Assembly (NCBI RefSeq): GCF_004358105.1
Contig: NZ_SMYL01000006.1
Coordinates: 1 to 64,000, forward strand
DNA: 64,000 nt
Reading direction: 5' to 3'
Source of the DNA: Sapientia aquatica
Lineage (GTDB): Bacteria > Pseudomonadota > Gammaproteobacteria > Burkholderiales > Burkholderiaceae_D
Under the pieces are notes generated by a model. The model ran no database searches. It had not been told where the DNA came from and saw nothing but the letters and a program-made list of their open reading frames with translations. The position numbers were made by a program, and so were the translations under genes. Shown piece by piece: positions 37,351 through 45,049 of the stretch (positions are counted from its first letter, which is position 1; the number at the start of each line of letters is the position of its first letter).

Positions 37351-37944
37351 ATGAAAGTTATTGCATTTAAACGCGAATTACAGGGCACCGGAGCGAGCCG
37401 CCGCCTGCGTAAATCTGGTCAAACTCCTGGTATCGTCTACGGCGGTGCAGCAGCGCCAGTTTCGATTACTTTGGATCACAACGCGCTCTACCATGCGTTG
37501 AAAAAAGAAGTGTTCCATTCATCCATCTTGGATTTGGAAATTGATGGCGTCGTAGAAAAAGTATTGTTGCGTGACTTCCAAGTCCACGCGTACAAACAAT
37601 TAGTTTTGCACGCTGATTTCCAACGTGTTGACGCTAACCACAAGATCCACGTTAAGGTTCCTCTGCATTTCATCAACGCTGACGTTTCTCCAGCGGTGAA
37701 ATTGCACGCTGCTGTTATCAGCCACGTCATGGTTGAATTGGAAGTTTCTTGCTTGCCAGGTCAATTGCCTGAGTTCATCACTGCTGATTTGTCCAACTTA
37801 GATGCTGGTCAATCATTGCACGTGAAAGACATCGTATTGCCAGAAGGCGTTACAGCAATTACTCACGGCGACAACCAAACTGTTGCGATCGCCGTTGTTC
37901 CAGCAGGTGCTACTTCTGCTGAAGCCGAAGCTGAAAAGAAATAA
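37351..37944 (+). CDS. rplY: 50S ribosomal protein bL25 (CTC/TL5 form)
   Basis: Binds 5S rRNA in the large subunit. The 197-residue protein is the long two-domain form. The N-terminal 5S-binding domain has [33 protein letters not shown]-terminal beta domain follows ([32 protein letters not shown]) and the tail is Ala/Glu-rich. ATG 37351 has GGAG six bases upstream and fits the family start. In most relatives pth follows directly; here a 12-kb accessory block comes between. Confidence 0.96.
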   Translation: MKVIAFKRELQGTGASRRLRKSGQTPGIVYGGAAAPVSITLDHNALYHALKKEVFHSSILDLEIDGVVEKVLLRDFQVHAYKQLVLHADFQRVDANHKIHVKVPLHFINADVSPAVKLHAAVISHVMVELEVSCLPGQLPEFITADLSNLDAGQSLHVKDIVLPEGVTAITHGDNQTVAIAVVPAGATSAEAEAEKK

Positions 37945-37970
37945 TCAGATTTATTTCTGGTTGTTAAAGA

Positions 37971-37993
37971 AGCCGCCTTCGGGCGGTTTTTTT
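37971..37993 (+). terminator. Intrinsic terminator of rplY
   Basis: CCGCC-TTCG-GGCGG (37973-37986), a stable tetraloop hairpin, followed by seven Ts. Confidence 0.9.
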
Positions 37994-38025
37994 ATGGGCG
38001 CTTTTGGGTATTTTATTTGTCCGAC

Positions 38026-39144
38026 CTAACGATAAGTAATCGTGAAATTAACCGCCCCGTTAGCCGAACCCGGGCTAGGAAAAGCATCGATGCTAGTGCG
38101 AATATAGCGCGCCGATAAGGGTAACGACATCGCTCCGTTGCTTAGCTTGGCTAATGCGGTGCTAATTCCCGCACCTATCGGCAGTGGCGTGACGCCATCT
38201 TCACCCAACAATTGAATCGCCACACCCGAAGCGGTCGAGGTTGAATCTAAACTAAAAACACCATTGGCATTATCAATCACTGCAGAACCTTTAATTGGTT
38301 CGATTTCAATCATCGCATAAACATTGGAAAACCAGTTATTCGGGATGGTGCTGTATTCCCCAGTAGTACAGGAATTTAGACCAATCTGAAACCCAACAGC
38401 GCTCGTGGTCGAACCGGGCAGTTTAAAGTGAAACTGATCCCAATTTTTTAATCCGACTGAAATTTGATTCGCAGCCGCCGCATTAACCTTGCAACCATCT
38501 TGGTATACCGTGCCAGTAACAGCAAAAGTGAAGGCAGCGGTATACACACCTCTTTGCTCATAACCAACTTCGTAGCGCGTATTGACTACATGATTGCCAG
38601 AGGGAATAGGCCCTGTTTTAACCAAGTAATAACTTGTTTTGAAATTGGCGCTATTGCGATTCTTCAACCGAGTTGGGAATACCACAGATCCGGTCTGACT
38701 ACCATCAACTGGATGGAACGATCCGATAAACCGCACAGCAAGGCCAATGCCGGCAACATTGGTTTTAAAGACCGAATTGCCCCAGATACTATCTAAACCA
38801 GCGATATTGATCGCGCTTCCCAGCAGTACGCCGCTCTTGCCACCAACCACGCGACAATCGAGGAAATCATTACCGCCATCGGTGCCACGGTACTGCATCG
38901 TCACAAACCGCGATTGCTTGTCGTGCACAATTACCGAACCAATCGGAGCATCCAAGGGAATCCGCGCGCTGCCAAAACTATTATCGGCACTCAAGGGCGT
39001 CGGATTACAAGTTTGCTGCGCCACGCAAAGCGGAGCCCAGCAAAACCAAGCCGCAACGAACAGCATCAAACGCGCCGTCTGCGCTGAACAAGTTGCCATT
39101 GAGCGGGCAAATTTTTGCATTGAAGTAGGCATCAAGAAAACCAT
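38026..39144 (-). CDS. Fimbrial tip/adhesin-type protein
   Basis: A 372-residue exported protein with a signal peptide ending near CVAQQ. It is larger than a pilin and appears to have two halves. The N-terminal part has paired Cys (CNPTPLS...DCRVVGG). The C-terminal half looks like a pilin domain (GTVYQDGCKVNAA, CTTGEY) and ends in the beta strand GAVNFTITYR that pilins use for donor-strand assembly. That architecture and its place at the end of the chaperone-usher operon suggest a tip adhesin. It starts 20 bp after the usher stop. The receptor is unknown. Confidence 0.78.
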   Translation of the reverse strand: MVFLMPTSMQKFARSMATCSAQTARLMLFVAAWFCWAPLCVAQQTCNPTPLSADNSFGSARIPLDAPIGSVIVHDKQSRFVTMQYRGTDGGNDFLDCRVVGGKSGVLLGSAINIAGLDSIWGNSVFKTNVAGIGLAVRFIGSFHPVDGSQTGSVVFPTRLKNRNSANFKTSYYLVKTGPIPSGNHVVNTRYEVGYEQRGVYTAAFTFAVTGTVYQDGCKVNAAAANQISVGLKNWDQFHFKLPGSTTSAVGFQIGLNSCTTGEYSTIPNNWFSNVYAMIEIEPIKGSAVIDNANGVFSLDSTSTASGVAIQLLGEDGVTPLPIGAGISTALAKLSNGAMSLPLSARYIRTSIDAFPSPGSANGAVNFTITYR

Positions 39145-39164
39145 TCTTTATTACCAAATAAAAC

Positions 39165-41711
39165 TTAAGGCTGCTCAGCAGAAGCTAGAGGGAAACAAGT
39201 TAGAGACAAAATATAAAAGCCCTCTTCTCTAGACATAGTGGAGTCAATCTTTACCGGTAAGCGGCACTTTTGATTGATCGCATCGCCCGAAATAATCATT
39301 AACTCCGCTTGCGCACCCAGCGATAACAACGCTCGTCCCGCTGGCCCAATCATTGCCAGCAATTCGCCGGACGGCGACAAAACGCGAGCCGCAAACGGCA
39401 CTGCAACGCCGTCTTGGGTGGTAATGGTGGCTAATACTTTGGACGTTTTACTCACCTCAAAGGTGGTTTTAACAATCGCGCCACGACGCGGAATAACAGT
39501 TGCAATGCTATTTTCAATATCGGTATCGACATCCAATAAACTACTGTCCAACTCAACCCGATTTTTACGGTAAGGCACTACGTAAGGGATGACGCCAAAA
39601 CCGTCAGCGTTAGTTTTAGTGAGCGCGCCGACTAGCCCGACATCTTTGGTCTGCGGCACCTCAACCAACACGCTCGTCTCGCCCAGTGATGGGCCAAAAT
39701 ACACGCCACCAGCATGCAGTAGCATCGAACCCGATAAATTGGCGCTAGTTTGACGATAATCTGTGCCCGCACCTGTACCCACACTAAAACCCAAGCCAAC
39801 TTGACCAAAGTTACTGGCGTAATTCACCGAGCCAGAACCGTTCGTTGCGCCGAGGTTTGTTCCATTATTGGCAGAACGCGATGCATTCAAGTTATAGGTA
39901 AAACGATTATCTTCATTGAGCCGACCAGTGATACCAAGTTGGTGATCAAGACTACCGTTGCGATTTAGCGTTGGGTTATAGCTCACCGATGCGCCAATCC
40001 CCATTGGAATGTTTACGCTGAACATGATTTGATCATTATTGGCAGCGTTACGAGAGCGCGTGCTGCTGAAATAAATACCAGCAGAAATAGATTTAAACTG
40101 AGTCGTAAAGCCCGCTTGGATTTCCCGATCAACGCGGCTGGAAGTCCAAAAATCGCGTTGATTAAGATTGACATAGAGCGAGCCACAACAGGATACATTT
40201 TGTGCGATGCTAACGCTTACTTGGCTGCGTTTTGCGATTAACTCGTTTGTCCCCACAACTACTTGCTGCCTAGCGACTTCGTCAAAACTGCGATAACCAG
40301 ATTCGGAATAGCGCGAACCCGCCAGCCTAAAACTCGTCGCTGTTTCAAACGTTTTGCTATATTGCAGCCGGTAACTTTGGCCGCGTTCATCCAGGTGTTC
40401 TGGTCGCCTAGAATCAGCATTAATCATATCGACCGACAGCGCGCCCAATCGCCCTAGATTTTTACCAATACCCACACTAACGGCGCGATAAAAACTAGCA
40501 GCCATTAAGCCACCGTAAACGGTAGCATCCCAACCCACACCTTTACCGGCGGTGACTTGCAAAAAGGCGGGATGAAAGCCCGGTCGCGCTGGCGCGTCAT
40601 AGTAGCCGAGCGCGGCACTGTAGCGCCAAGCGTCTTCGCGCAGCAGATTAGTCATGGTTGAAAAAGGCTGAACAAAGCGCGTGACCTTGCCGTTACTTTC
40701 GGTGATCGTAACCACCAAATCACCACTGCCAGAGCGGGTATTGAGATCGACAATCTCAAACGGGCCGGGCGAGACAAAGGTGGTGTAAATCAAAAACCGA
40801 TTTTGATGCACATCCACTTTCGCGCGCGAATTAGCAATTCCCCGAATCACGGGCGCATAGCCCTGCATCGTATCGGGCAGCATCGCTGTATCTGTCGCGA
40901 CTTGCAAGCCTTTGAACGACACCGAATCAAATGTATCACCCGGCGTAAAAGACTGGCCTAGCGTGAACTGGCCTAAGGTCCCCGGCAAATCGCGTTGCAC
41001 GTAGTTATACCCGTTTTGCCATTGCGCTGATCGGCGGCCATTTCTTTGTAACGCTGCATTGGAACGAAAGCGCCAATCACCCCAATTAAATCCGCCATTG
41101 AGATACACGCTATATTGGTCTTGGTTGTTCGACGTCCCAACCGTGCCATTGGAAGCGGAGACCTGATAACTCAACATTGCCGCGTCTATTCCACGATCCC
41201 ATTGCGTTGGATCGACATAAGTAGCCACATCTCGGGTCATGTTGAGTTGCGGGATACTGATTGCTAACGTCAACTTGCCGCTATCAAAATCATAGGCAGC
41301 ATCTGCGCTGATTGCGCGAGCCGCCACGCAGGCCTCGTCGGGAGGAATCAAACTGACAGCGGTGTCGATTCTCACTCCCATATCCGTCAACAAGTGCGCC
41401 GACAAGCAAGGCTGAAGTTTGCCAAGTTCGGCATCAAAATCGAACATAAGCTCACGGCGCGCAAAATAGGATTGATTGATAAAAATCGTCACCGGATAAG
41501 CACCCGGCATGATGTTAGCGTTCTCGGTCAGAAGTTTTAAATCAATCTTGGGCGCGCTCGCTCCGTTCAAGGATTGCATAAACGCAGCGTCAAACTCAAC
41601 ACCTTGAGCAAATACTGTTTGGATACAGCAGCCACAGCACATAGCGATCAGCCACGCGTACAGGCAAAGTAAGCGCGGCATCACAAACAAAGTGGTAATA
41701 AAAACTTTCAT
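39165..41711 (-). CDS. Fimbrial usher (FimD/PapC family)
   Basis: The outer-membrane pore that assembles and exports pilus subunits. The 848-residue product has a Cys-rich signal peptide and an N-terminal chaperone-binding domain (VEFDAAFMQSLN; FINQSYFARREL; an acidic-Cys pair). The long beta-barrel contains usher landmarks (ATDTAMLPDTMQGYAPVIRGIA; VSPGPFEIVDLN; GSGDLVVTITESNG) and the protein ends in C-terminal domains with a Cys pair (CRLP...LTCFP). ATG 41711 chosen over an upstream TTG. It lies between chaperone and adhesin genes. Confidence 0.94.
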   Translation of the reverse strand: MKVFITTLFVMPRLLCLYAWLIAMCCGCCIQTVFAQGVEFDAAFMQSLNGASAPKIDLKLLTENANIMPGAYPVTIFINQSYFARRELMFDFDAELGKLQPCLSAHLLTDMGVRIDTAVSLIPPDEACVAARAISADAAYDFDSGKLTLAISIPQLNMTRDVATYVDPTQWDRGIDAAMLSYQVSASNGTVGTSNNQDQYSVYLNGGFNWGDWRFRSNAALQRNGRRSAQWQNGYNYVQRDLPGTLGQFTLGQSFTPGDTFDSVSFKGLQVATDTAMLPDTMQGYAPVIRGIANSRAKVDVHQNRFLIYTTFVSPGPFEIVDLNTRSGSGDLVVTITESNGKVTRFVQPFSTMTNLLREDAWRYSAALGYYDAPARPGFHPAFLQVTAGKGVGWDATVYGGLMAASFYRAVSVGIGKNLGRLGALSVDMINADSRRPEHLDERGQSYRLQYSKTFETATSFRLAGSRYSESGYRSFDEVARQQVVVGTNELIAKRSQVSVSIAQNVSCCGSLYVNLNQRDFWTSSRVDREIQAGFTTQFKSISAGIYFSSTRSRNAANNDQIMFSVNIPMGIGASVSYNPTLNRNGSLDHQLGITGRLNEDNRFTYNLNASRSANNGTNLGATNGSGSVNYASNFGQVGLGFSVGTGAGTDYRQTSANLSGSMLLHAGGVYFGPSLGETSVLVEVPQTKDVGLVGALTKTNADGFGVIPYVVPYRKNRVELDSSLLDVDTDIENSIATVIPRRGAIVKTTFEVSKTSKVLATITTQDGVAVPFAARVLSPSGELLAMIGPAGRALLSLGAQAELMIISGDAINQKCRLPVKIDSTMSREEGFYILSLTCFPLASAEQP

Positions 41712-41766
41712 ACATCGGCACAACTTGGGCCAGACAGTCTGGTAATCTCAGCGCCAGATCATCGAA

Positions 41767-42555
41767 TTAACGCGTCGAGGTCAATGCAACCGGTTTAAGT
41801 TCGGTATATCCACCGGAATCATTAATGGCAGAAAAGCTGACCTGCGCGCCATTACCAGTAATCGGTGTGGCTAGGGAATAGTCGATTTCACTCATCGGCG
41901 CGACCATTTTTGGGTCGGCAATTTCACTTTTTTTCCCATTTTCTTCAACATAAATTCCCACGAATGAAATATGAAAAGCGCTCGGATTGGTTAAATGCAA
42001 AACCGATTGCCCTGCCTTCTGAACTAGGCTCCACTTAAGCATGGCCAGCGCTTCATACAATGAGCCTCTAAGCTGCTTAGGTCGAAAAAATAATTTCACC
42101 CGCGTCCTAATGGCAATCTTCAAACTGTTCTCAGCCGAGGGAGTGGCGCTTGGGATTTCTTGTGCGTTAAGAAAAAAGAGTGACTCTCTATCGCTCGGCA
42201 AATTGGCCGGTAAGCGCAAAATACGCACGCTTTGCTCTTTACCTGCATCCAAGCGAAATAACTGTGGCGTCGTCACAAACGGCACGATGGTGGAGTTATC
42301 GTCTAAATCGGTATTAATCCAAACTTGAACAGCATACGGTCGGTCGGAAGGATTGCTCACCACGACGAGTGCATCACGTTTATTGTCGTCGTAAATAATC
42401 CGCGTGCCGTTCAAAATGATATCGGCATGTGCATTAGAACTGAGGATGGTGGTTAATACCAAGATCATCAACATTGCAAAATGGGACGCTAGAAGCTGCC
42501 GCCGCATTAAGCAAGTTGCTTGTTCCATGGAGCTACTGAATTTACTCATCCTCAT
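41767..42555 (-). CDS. Periplasmic fimbrial chaperone (PapD family)
   Basis: Folds pilus subunits by donor-strand complementation. The 262-residue protein has a signal peptide (long n-region, then LMILVLTTILSSNAHA). The mature part begins IILNGTRIIYDD and has the conserved VVVSNPSDRPYAVQVWIN strand. The G1 strand region with R and K residues (SLKIAIRTRVKLFFRP) is the family signature. It is 55 bp upstream of the usher. A hairpin lies between it and the pilin gene. Confidence 0.93.
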   Translation of the reverse strand: MRMSKFSSSMEQATCLMRRQLLASHFAMLMILVLTTILSSNAHADIILNGTRIIYDDNKRDALVVVSNPSDRPYAVQVWINTDLDDNSTIVPFVTTPQLFRLDAGKEQSVRILRLPANLPSDRESLFFLNAQEIPSATPSAENSLKIAIRTRVKLFFRPKQLRGSLYEALAMLKWSLVQKAGQSVLHLTNPSAFHISFVGIYVEENGKKSEIADPKMVAPMSEIDYSLATPITGNGAQVSFSAINDSGGYTELKPVALTSTR

Positions 42556-42604
42556 TCCTATCGAGCGACTTTTACCACTTACCGTATCAACATTGCGCGT
42601 TCAA

Positions 42605-42626
42605 AAGGTGACTTTCCTTGTCACCT
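42605..42626 (-). terminator. Attenuating hairpin between pilin and chaperone genes
   Basis: AGGTGAC and GTCACCT form a perfect 7-bp stem around a 7-base loop; read leftward it is followed by TTTT. Such partial terminators after the pilin gene are common in fimbrial operons and keep the major subunit in excess. Confidence 0.55.
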
Positions 42627-42714
42627 CAGCCTTAACTGATTTCGGGTGAGACAAGCGCCACGGCATTAGCAAACTACTCAACACCAATGCGCGTGACAGC
42701 TAGCCAAATTCGAC

Positions 42715-43254
42715 TTATTGATAATAGATAGTGAAGCCCGCTTTTGCATTCGCTGGGCCAGCAGTTGCTTTTCCTGTTGCGATATAGTTGGCATAAAAGC
42801 GTAGCGGTTGATTGAGATCAGTGTAGACGGCGGAACGCTCGCCCAACATGATTTCTGAGCCATTCGCATCTCGAATTTGCACTGCTACGTTCTTTGCCGC
42901 GCCCTGTTCTTGCACCAATCCCAACCATTGAACATTAGGTCCCGCCACGCCAGCCATAGTGATAAAACTCACCTTTGCGCTGCGACCAGTCATTGAACAA
43001 CCTGCGGCCTTGTTATCGATTGTTAACGTAAATGCGGTGTGACCAGCGACTTCGCCTGCTTTACTCAACATCGACGCTGGAACGGTGCCCAAGGTCACGA
43101 CTCCATTTTTGTTTTCGGAATTTACATCGGTAACAGTTACTGGACAGGTGGTGCTATCAACGCTGCCGTTAAATGAAATGGTTCCGTCAATTGCATTAGC
43201 CGCTTGATGCATCCCAAGCGCTGCTAATGCCAAAACGAATGCTGCTTTTTTCAT
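42715..43254 (-). CDS. Major fimbrial subunit (type 1-like pilin)
   Basis: A 179-residue pilin with a signal peptide (cut after QAANA). The mature protein opens with DGTISFNGSVDSTTCPV, the first strand and first cysteine typical of chaperone-usher pilins. The partner Cys is at AAGCSM and the C-terminal beta-zipper strand ends in Tyr-Tyr (AGFTIYYQ). A good Shine-Dalgarno (AAAGGA) sits eight bases before the ATG. It is the first gene of the leftward operon, divergent from the regulators. Confidence 0.94.
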   Translation of the reverse strand: MKKAAFVLALAALGMHQAANAIDGTISFNGSVDSTTCPVTVTDVNSENKNGVVTLGTVPASMLSKAGEVAGHTAFTLTIDNKAAGCSMTGRSAKVSFITMAGVAGPNVQWLGLVQEQGAAKNVAVQIRDANGSEIMLGERSAVYTDLNQPLRFYANYIATGKATAGPANAKAGFTIYYQ

Positions 43255-43527
43255 GAAAAATAGTCCTTTAAAATTTGATCAAAAACGCCCAAACTTAATC
43301 GTCTAAGAAAAGGCTTAGCGAGCAAATTGGCGCTAGTAAAATTAGATAAAGTGAATTCACCTCATCACAGCGCAGGATTGTAGGTAGTAAGACTCAACAT
43401 AAAAATAGGAATTGTCCTAATCGATTTAAATGTAGTCGCGGGTATTGCAAAACGCTCGGAAATTTAAGAATGATTTACACACATTCTTTAGTACCAATTC
43501 TGTTAGATAAAGTGGCGCAAGAAGTTA
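43255..43527. promoter_or_regulatory. Fimbriae/regulator divergent control region
   Basis: This region separates the pilin gene from response regulator 1. It contains TAGGA-ATTG-TCCTA (43406-43419), AAGAATG-9 bases-CATTCTT (43466-43488), and a 12-bp direct repeat TTAGATAAAGTG at 43342-43353 and 43503-43514. The first dyad matches 11 of 14 positions of the enterobacterial RcsAB box as I recall it. Both regulators have RcsB-like DNA-binding regions, so these are plausible binding sites, but none is proven. No good -35/-10 pair was found for either gene. Confidence 0.5.
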
Positions 43528-44181
43528 ATGAATCGCATCAATCCAATCAACATCGCCATCCTTGATGACCACGTTATCGTCCGGCATGGGATTGAGCTTG
43601 CATTGGCCACGCAAAAAAACTTCGTTGTAACTGGCGCGTACAGCAGCAGCCAAGAGTTGCTCAAAGGACTTCTATCCAAACCTGCGCAGATTCTAATTGT
43701 CGATTATTCCTTGCAAGCGCACGACATGGATGGAATTAATTTATTGCGTATGCTCGCTATCAAATTCCCAGAATGCAAAATCATCGCAATGTCTTCTTTT
43801 GACGATGCAACCACAATCGCCTTGATAAAAAATGCGGGCGCGCACCTCTTTGTTAGCAAAGCACAGCCGCTTGACGTTTTGATTGGCGCTATTTTTCAGT
43901 TAGCACAAACCAGCGGCGACTTTATACTTGATCCGAATAGATTCTATGTGGCTCGTAATGCCAACATGGTGCCGCTATCAAGACTGCTCACGGCGCGAGA
44001 AAACGAAGTCATTCGTTGCGTATTAGAGGGCATGTCGGTCACTCAGATCGCGCATAAATTTTTTAAAAGCCGCAAAACTATTAGCGCACAAAAAATGTCG
44101 GCCTTCAGTAAGCTCAACGTCCACAGCGACCAAGAATTAGTGGAGCTGTTTAACAAATCGAAATCAGACGATTTAACGTAA
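43528..44181 (+). CDS. Response regulator 1, NarL/RcsB-like
   Basis: A 217-residue two-domain regulator. The receiver has the acidic pair (ILDDHVIVRHG), phospho-acceptor Asp in ILIVDYSLQ, a switch Ser in AMSSFDD and the Lys in FVSKAQ. The DNA-binding domain is LuxR/NarL type with the helix-turn-helix MSVTQIAHKFFKSRKTISAQKMSAFSKL, closest in feel to RcsB and BvgA. It is divergent from the fimbrial operon and 40 bp or more upstream of a second regulator and a hybrid kinase. I infer that it controls the fimbriae. Confidence 0.92.
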   Translation: MNRINPINIAILDDHVIVRHGIELALATQKNFVVTGAYSSSQELLKGLLSKPAQILIVDYSLQAHDMDGINLLRMLAIKFPECKIIAMSSFDDATTIALIKNAGAHLFVSKAQPLDVLIGAIFQLAQTSGDFILDPNRFYVARNANMVPLSRLLTARENEVIRCVLEGMSVTQIAHKFFKSRKTISAQKMSAFSKLNVHSDQELVELFNKSKSDDLT

Positions 44182-44296
44182 TCAGTATTCAAGCGCACTG
44201 AGCGAATTTCTCTTTACCGCGATGGTCAATCCAATCTTGAAAATACCAACGCGGTGCGTATTATTAATAGCAACCTCTATGCAAAGATCGTCCACA

Positions 44297-45049
44297 ATGA
44301 TTCGCCCTGCCCAACGCCCTTTTAAAATTGTCCTAATTGATGATCACGTGGCCGTAAGATTCGGCGTGACCGAATTGTTGGCAAAAGAGGCTGACTTTGA
44401 AGTTGTAGCGGCATTTGCAACCAGCGGTGAGCTGCTCGATGACACAAAAAATACCGCAATCGACATACTCATTGTTGACTACCATCTCGCCGCTGGGGAT
44501 ATGGATGGTTTGAATTTAATTAGCACCTTACGCCAGCGCTTCCCTGACACGAAAATTCTGGTGTTTTCGGGACAAAATAATTTAGCCGCTGTATCACTCA
44601 TCATGAAAGCTGGGGCGCATGGATTTATCGGCAAAGACCAAGCACTACAGGAATTAGTCGGCGCAGCCAGAACTCTGGCCTTAGGGCGTACCTACTTGCC
44701 GCCCAATTTATCAATGGAGCTCCTCGAATTAAACAAAGGCCATTGGATGCCGAATGACGCGCGTCGTCCCGTAGCATCCAGCGCAATCGATGAACGACGC
44801 AGCGCCCACAATAATAAACTGCGTCATTACCGGCAGAACAGCGTGTTGTTGTCTGATGCGGCTTTATCAAACCGCGAGCGAGAAGTACTTTCTTACTATT
44901 TAAACGGGCATTCTGTAACAGACATTGCACAACGGCTTGATCGCAGCGTAAAAACAGTCAGCACACAAAAACGCTCAGCCTTTCGCAAACTCGGCATTCG
45001 AACTGATAGCGAATTATTTACGCTTCATGCGCAATCTAAAATTCGATGA
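44297..45049 (+). CDS. Response regulator 2, NarL/RcsB-like
   Basis: A paralogue of regulator 1: receiver with LIDDHVAVRFG, phospho-acceptor LIVDYHL, a Ser switch (VFSGQNN) and Lys in FIGKDQ. The helix-turn-helix HSVTDIAQRLDRSVKTVSTQKRSAF is almost the same pattern. An extra linker of some 45 residues, rich in Arg, His and Asn, joins the domains. ATG 44297 gives an N-terminus like regulator 1; ATG 44222 and 44279 are also in frame, and none has a good Shine-Dalgarno. The stop overlaps the kinase start by 4 bp, so it is the more tightly coupled partner. Confidence 0.9.
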   Translation: MIRPAQRPFKIVLIDDHVAVRFGVTELLAKEADFEVVAAFATSGELLDDTKNTAIDILIVDYHLAAGDMDGLNLISTLRQRFPDTKILVFSGQNNLAAVSLIMKAGAHGFIGKDQALQELVGAARTLALGRTYLPPNLSMELLELNKGHWMPNDARRPVASSAIDERRSAHNNKLRHYRQNSVLLSDAALSNREREVLSYYLNGHSVTDIAQRLDRSVKTVSTQKRSAFRKLGIRTDSELFTLHAQSKIR

